The translations under genes and the position numbers were made by a program. A stretch of DNA of 5,413 nt from Kitasatospora phosalacinea (lineage in GTDB: Bacteria > Actinomycetota > Actinomycetes > Streptomycetales > Streptomycetaceae): positions 1 to 5,413 of the forward strand of contig NZ_JNWZ01000127.1 of NCBI RefSeq assembly GCF_000716545.1, written 5' to 3'. The first letter of the stretch is position 1, and each line of letters opens with the position of its first letter. The notes beneath the pieces were generated by a model that searched no databases, was not told where the DNA came from, and saw nothing but the letters and a program-made list of their open reading frames with translations. This document shows positions 5,378 through 5,413 of this stretch, one piece after another.

Positions 5378-5413
5378 GCGGCCAGCTCGACGTCGTCGCG
5401 CCAGGCGGGGCTG
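5374..5413 (-). CDS. 3' end of an unidentified gene leaving the window
   Basis: A minus-strand frame entering from the right edge reads SPAWRDDVELAA and stops at TGA 5376-5374. Its last codons have strongly GC-biased third positions, and the stop overlaps the GTG of the next ORF (GTGA). Twelve residues are too few for a family call. Confidence 0.4.
   Translation of the reverse strand, partial: SPAWRDDVELAA

Noticed and set aside
1..5413. tRNA, rRNA or CRISPR features
   Set aside because: No cloverleaf-like sequence, rRNA signature or regularly spaced direct repeats were seen on either strand.

Overview
The window is very GC-rich and its coding frames show the strong third-position GC bias of a high-GC actinomycete. 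The secreted SGNH esterase with six cysteines, the TetR regulator, the PQQ-type beta-propeller and the IS5-like and ISAs1-like transposase remnants all point to Streptomyces or a close relative. Only three genes look intact. The rest is gene debris, which suggests an accessory or subterminal region shaped by insertion sequences and deletions.

Layout, left to right. (1) Bases 1-89 hold the C-terminal end of an IS5-type transposase that enters from outside the window. (2) A secreted GDSL/SGNH esterase or lipase lies on the minus strand at 248-1150, with a signal peptide, all catalytic blocks and three predicted disulfides. (3) Bases 1151-1710 hold the upstream region of the esterase and, at 1401-1598 on the minus strand, an unrecognised C-terminal protein fragment or small ORF. 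(4) A TetR-family repressor (1711-2325, minus) is divergent from a NodB/PuuE-like polysaccharide deacetylase-family protein (2502-3377, plus). Their 176-bp intergenic region carries a TTGACA promoter and a cluster of dyad-symmetric, operator-like sites built from ACACG/CGTGT half-sites. (5) Bases 3378-3648 have no credible gene but carry two strong GC palindromes. (6) A decayed ISAs1-family transposase remnant lies at about 3649-4063 on the minus strand, with a one-base frameshift at the first catalytic Asp and no C-terminal third. (7) A PQQ-type beta-propeller gene (minus, stop at 4204) has lost its 5' end. Its coding signal runs in frame past any usable start codon to about 5268. There it abuts the 5' piece of a different ORF (GTG at 5377), which is coupled through a GTGA overlap to the last codons of another gene leaving the window.

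How the genes work together: the only clear functional unit is the regulator/deacetylase pair. I infer that the TetR protein represses its own gene and the divergent amidohydrolase by binding the dyads that overlap the -35 and -10 elements, and is released by a ligand that may be the enzyme's substrate or a related compound. The esterase has its own upstream region and appears to be an independent exported hydrolase. I found no RNA genes, no CRISPR array and no convincing new multi-gene system. The items most worth a second look are the operator array, the atypical metal site of the deacetylase, the rearrangement junction near 5268 and the orphan fragment at 1401-1598.
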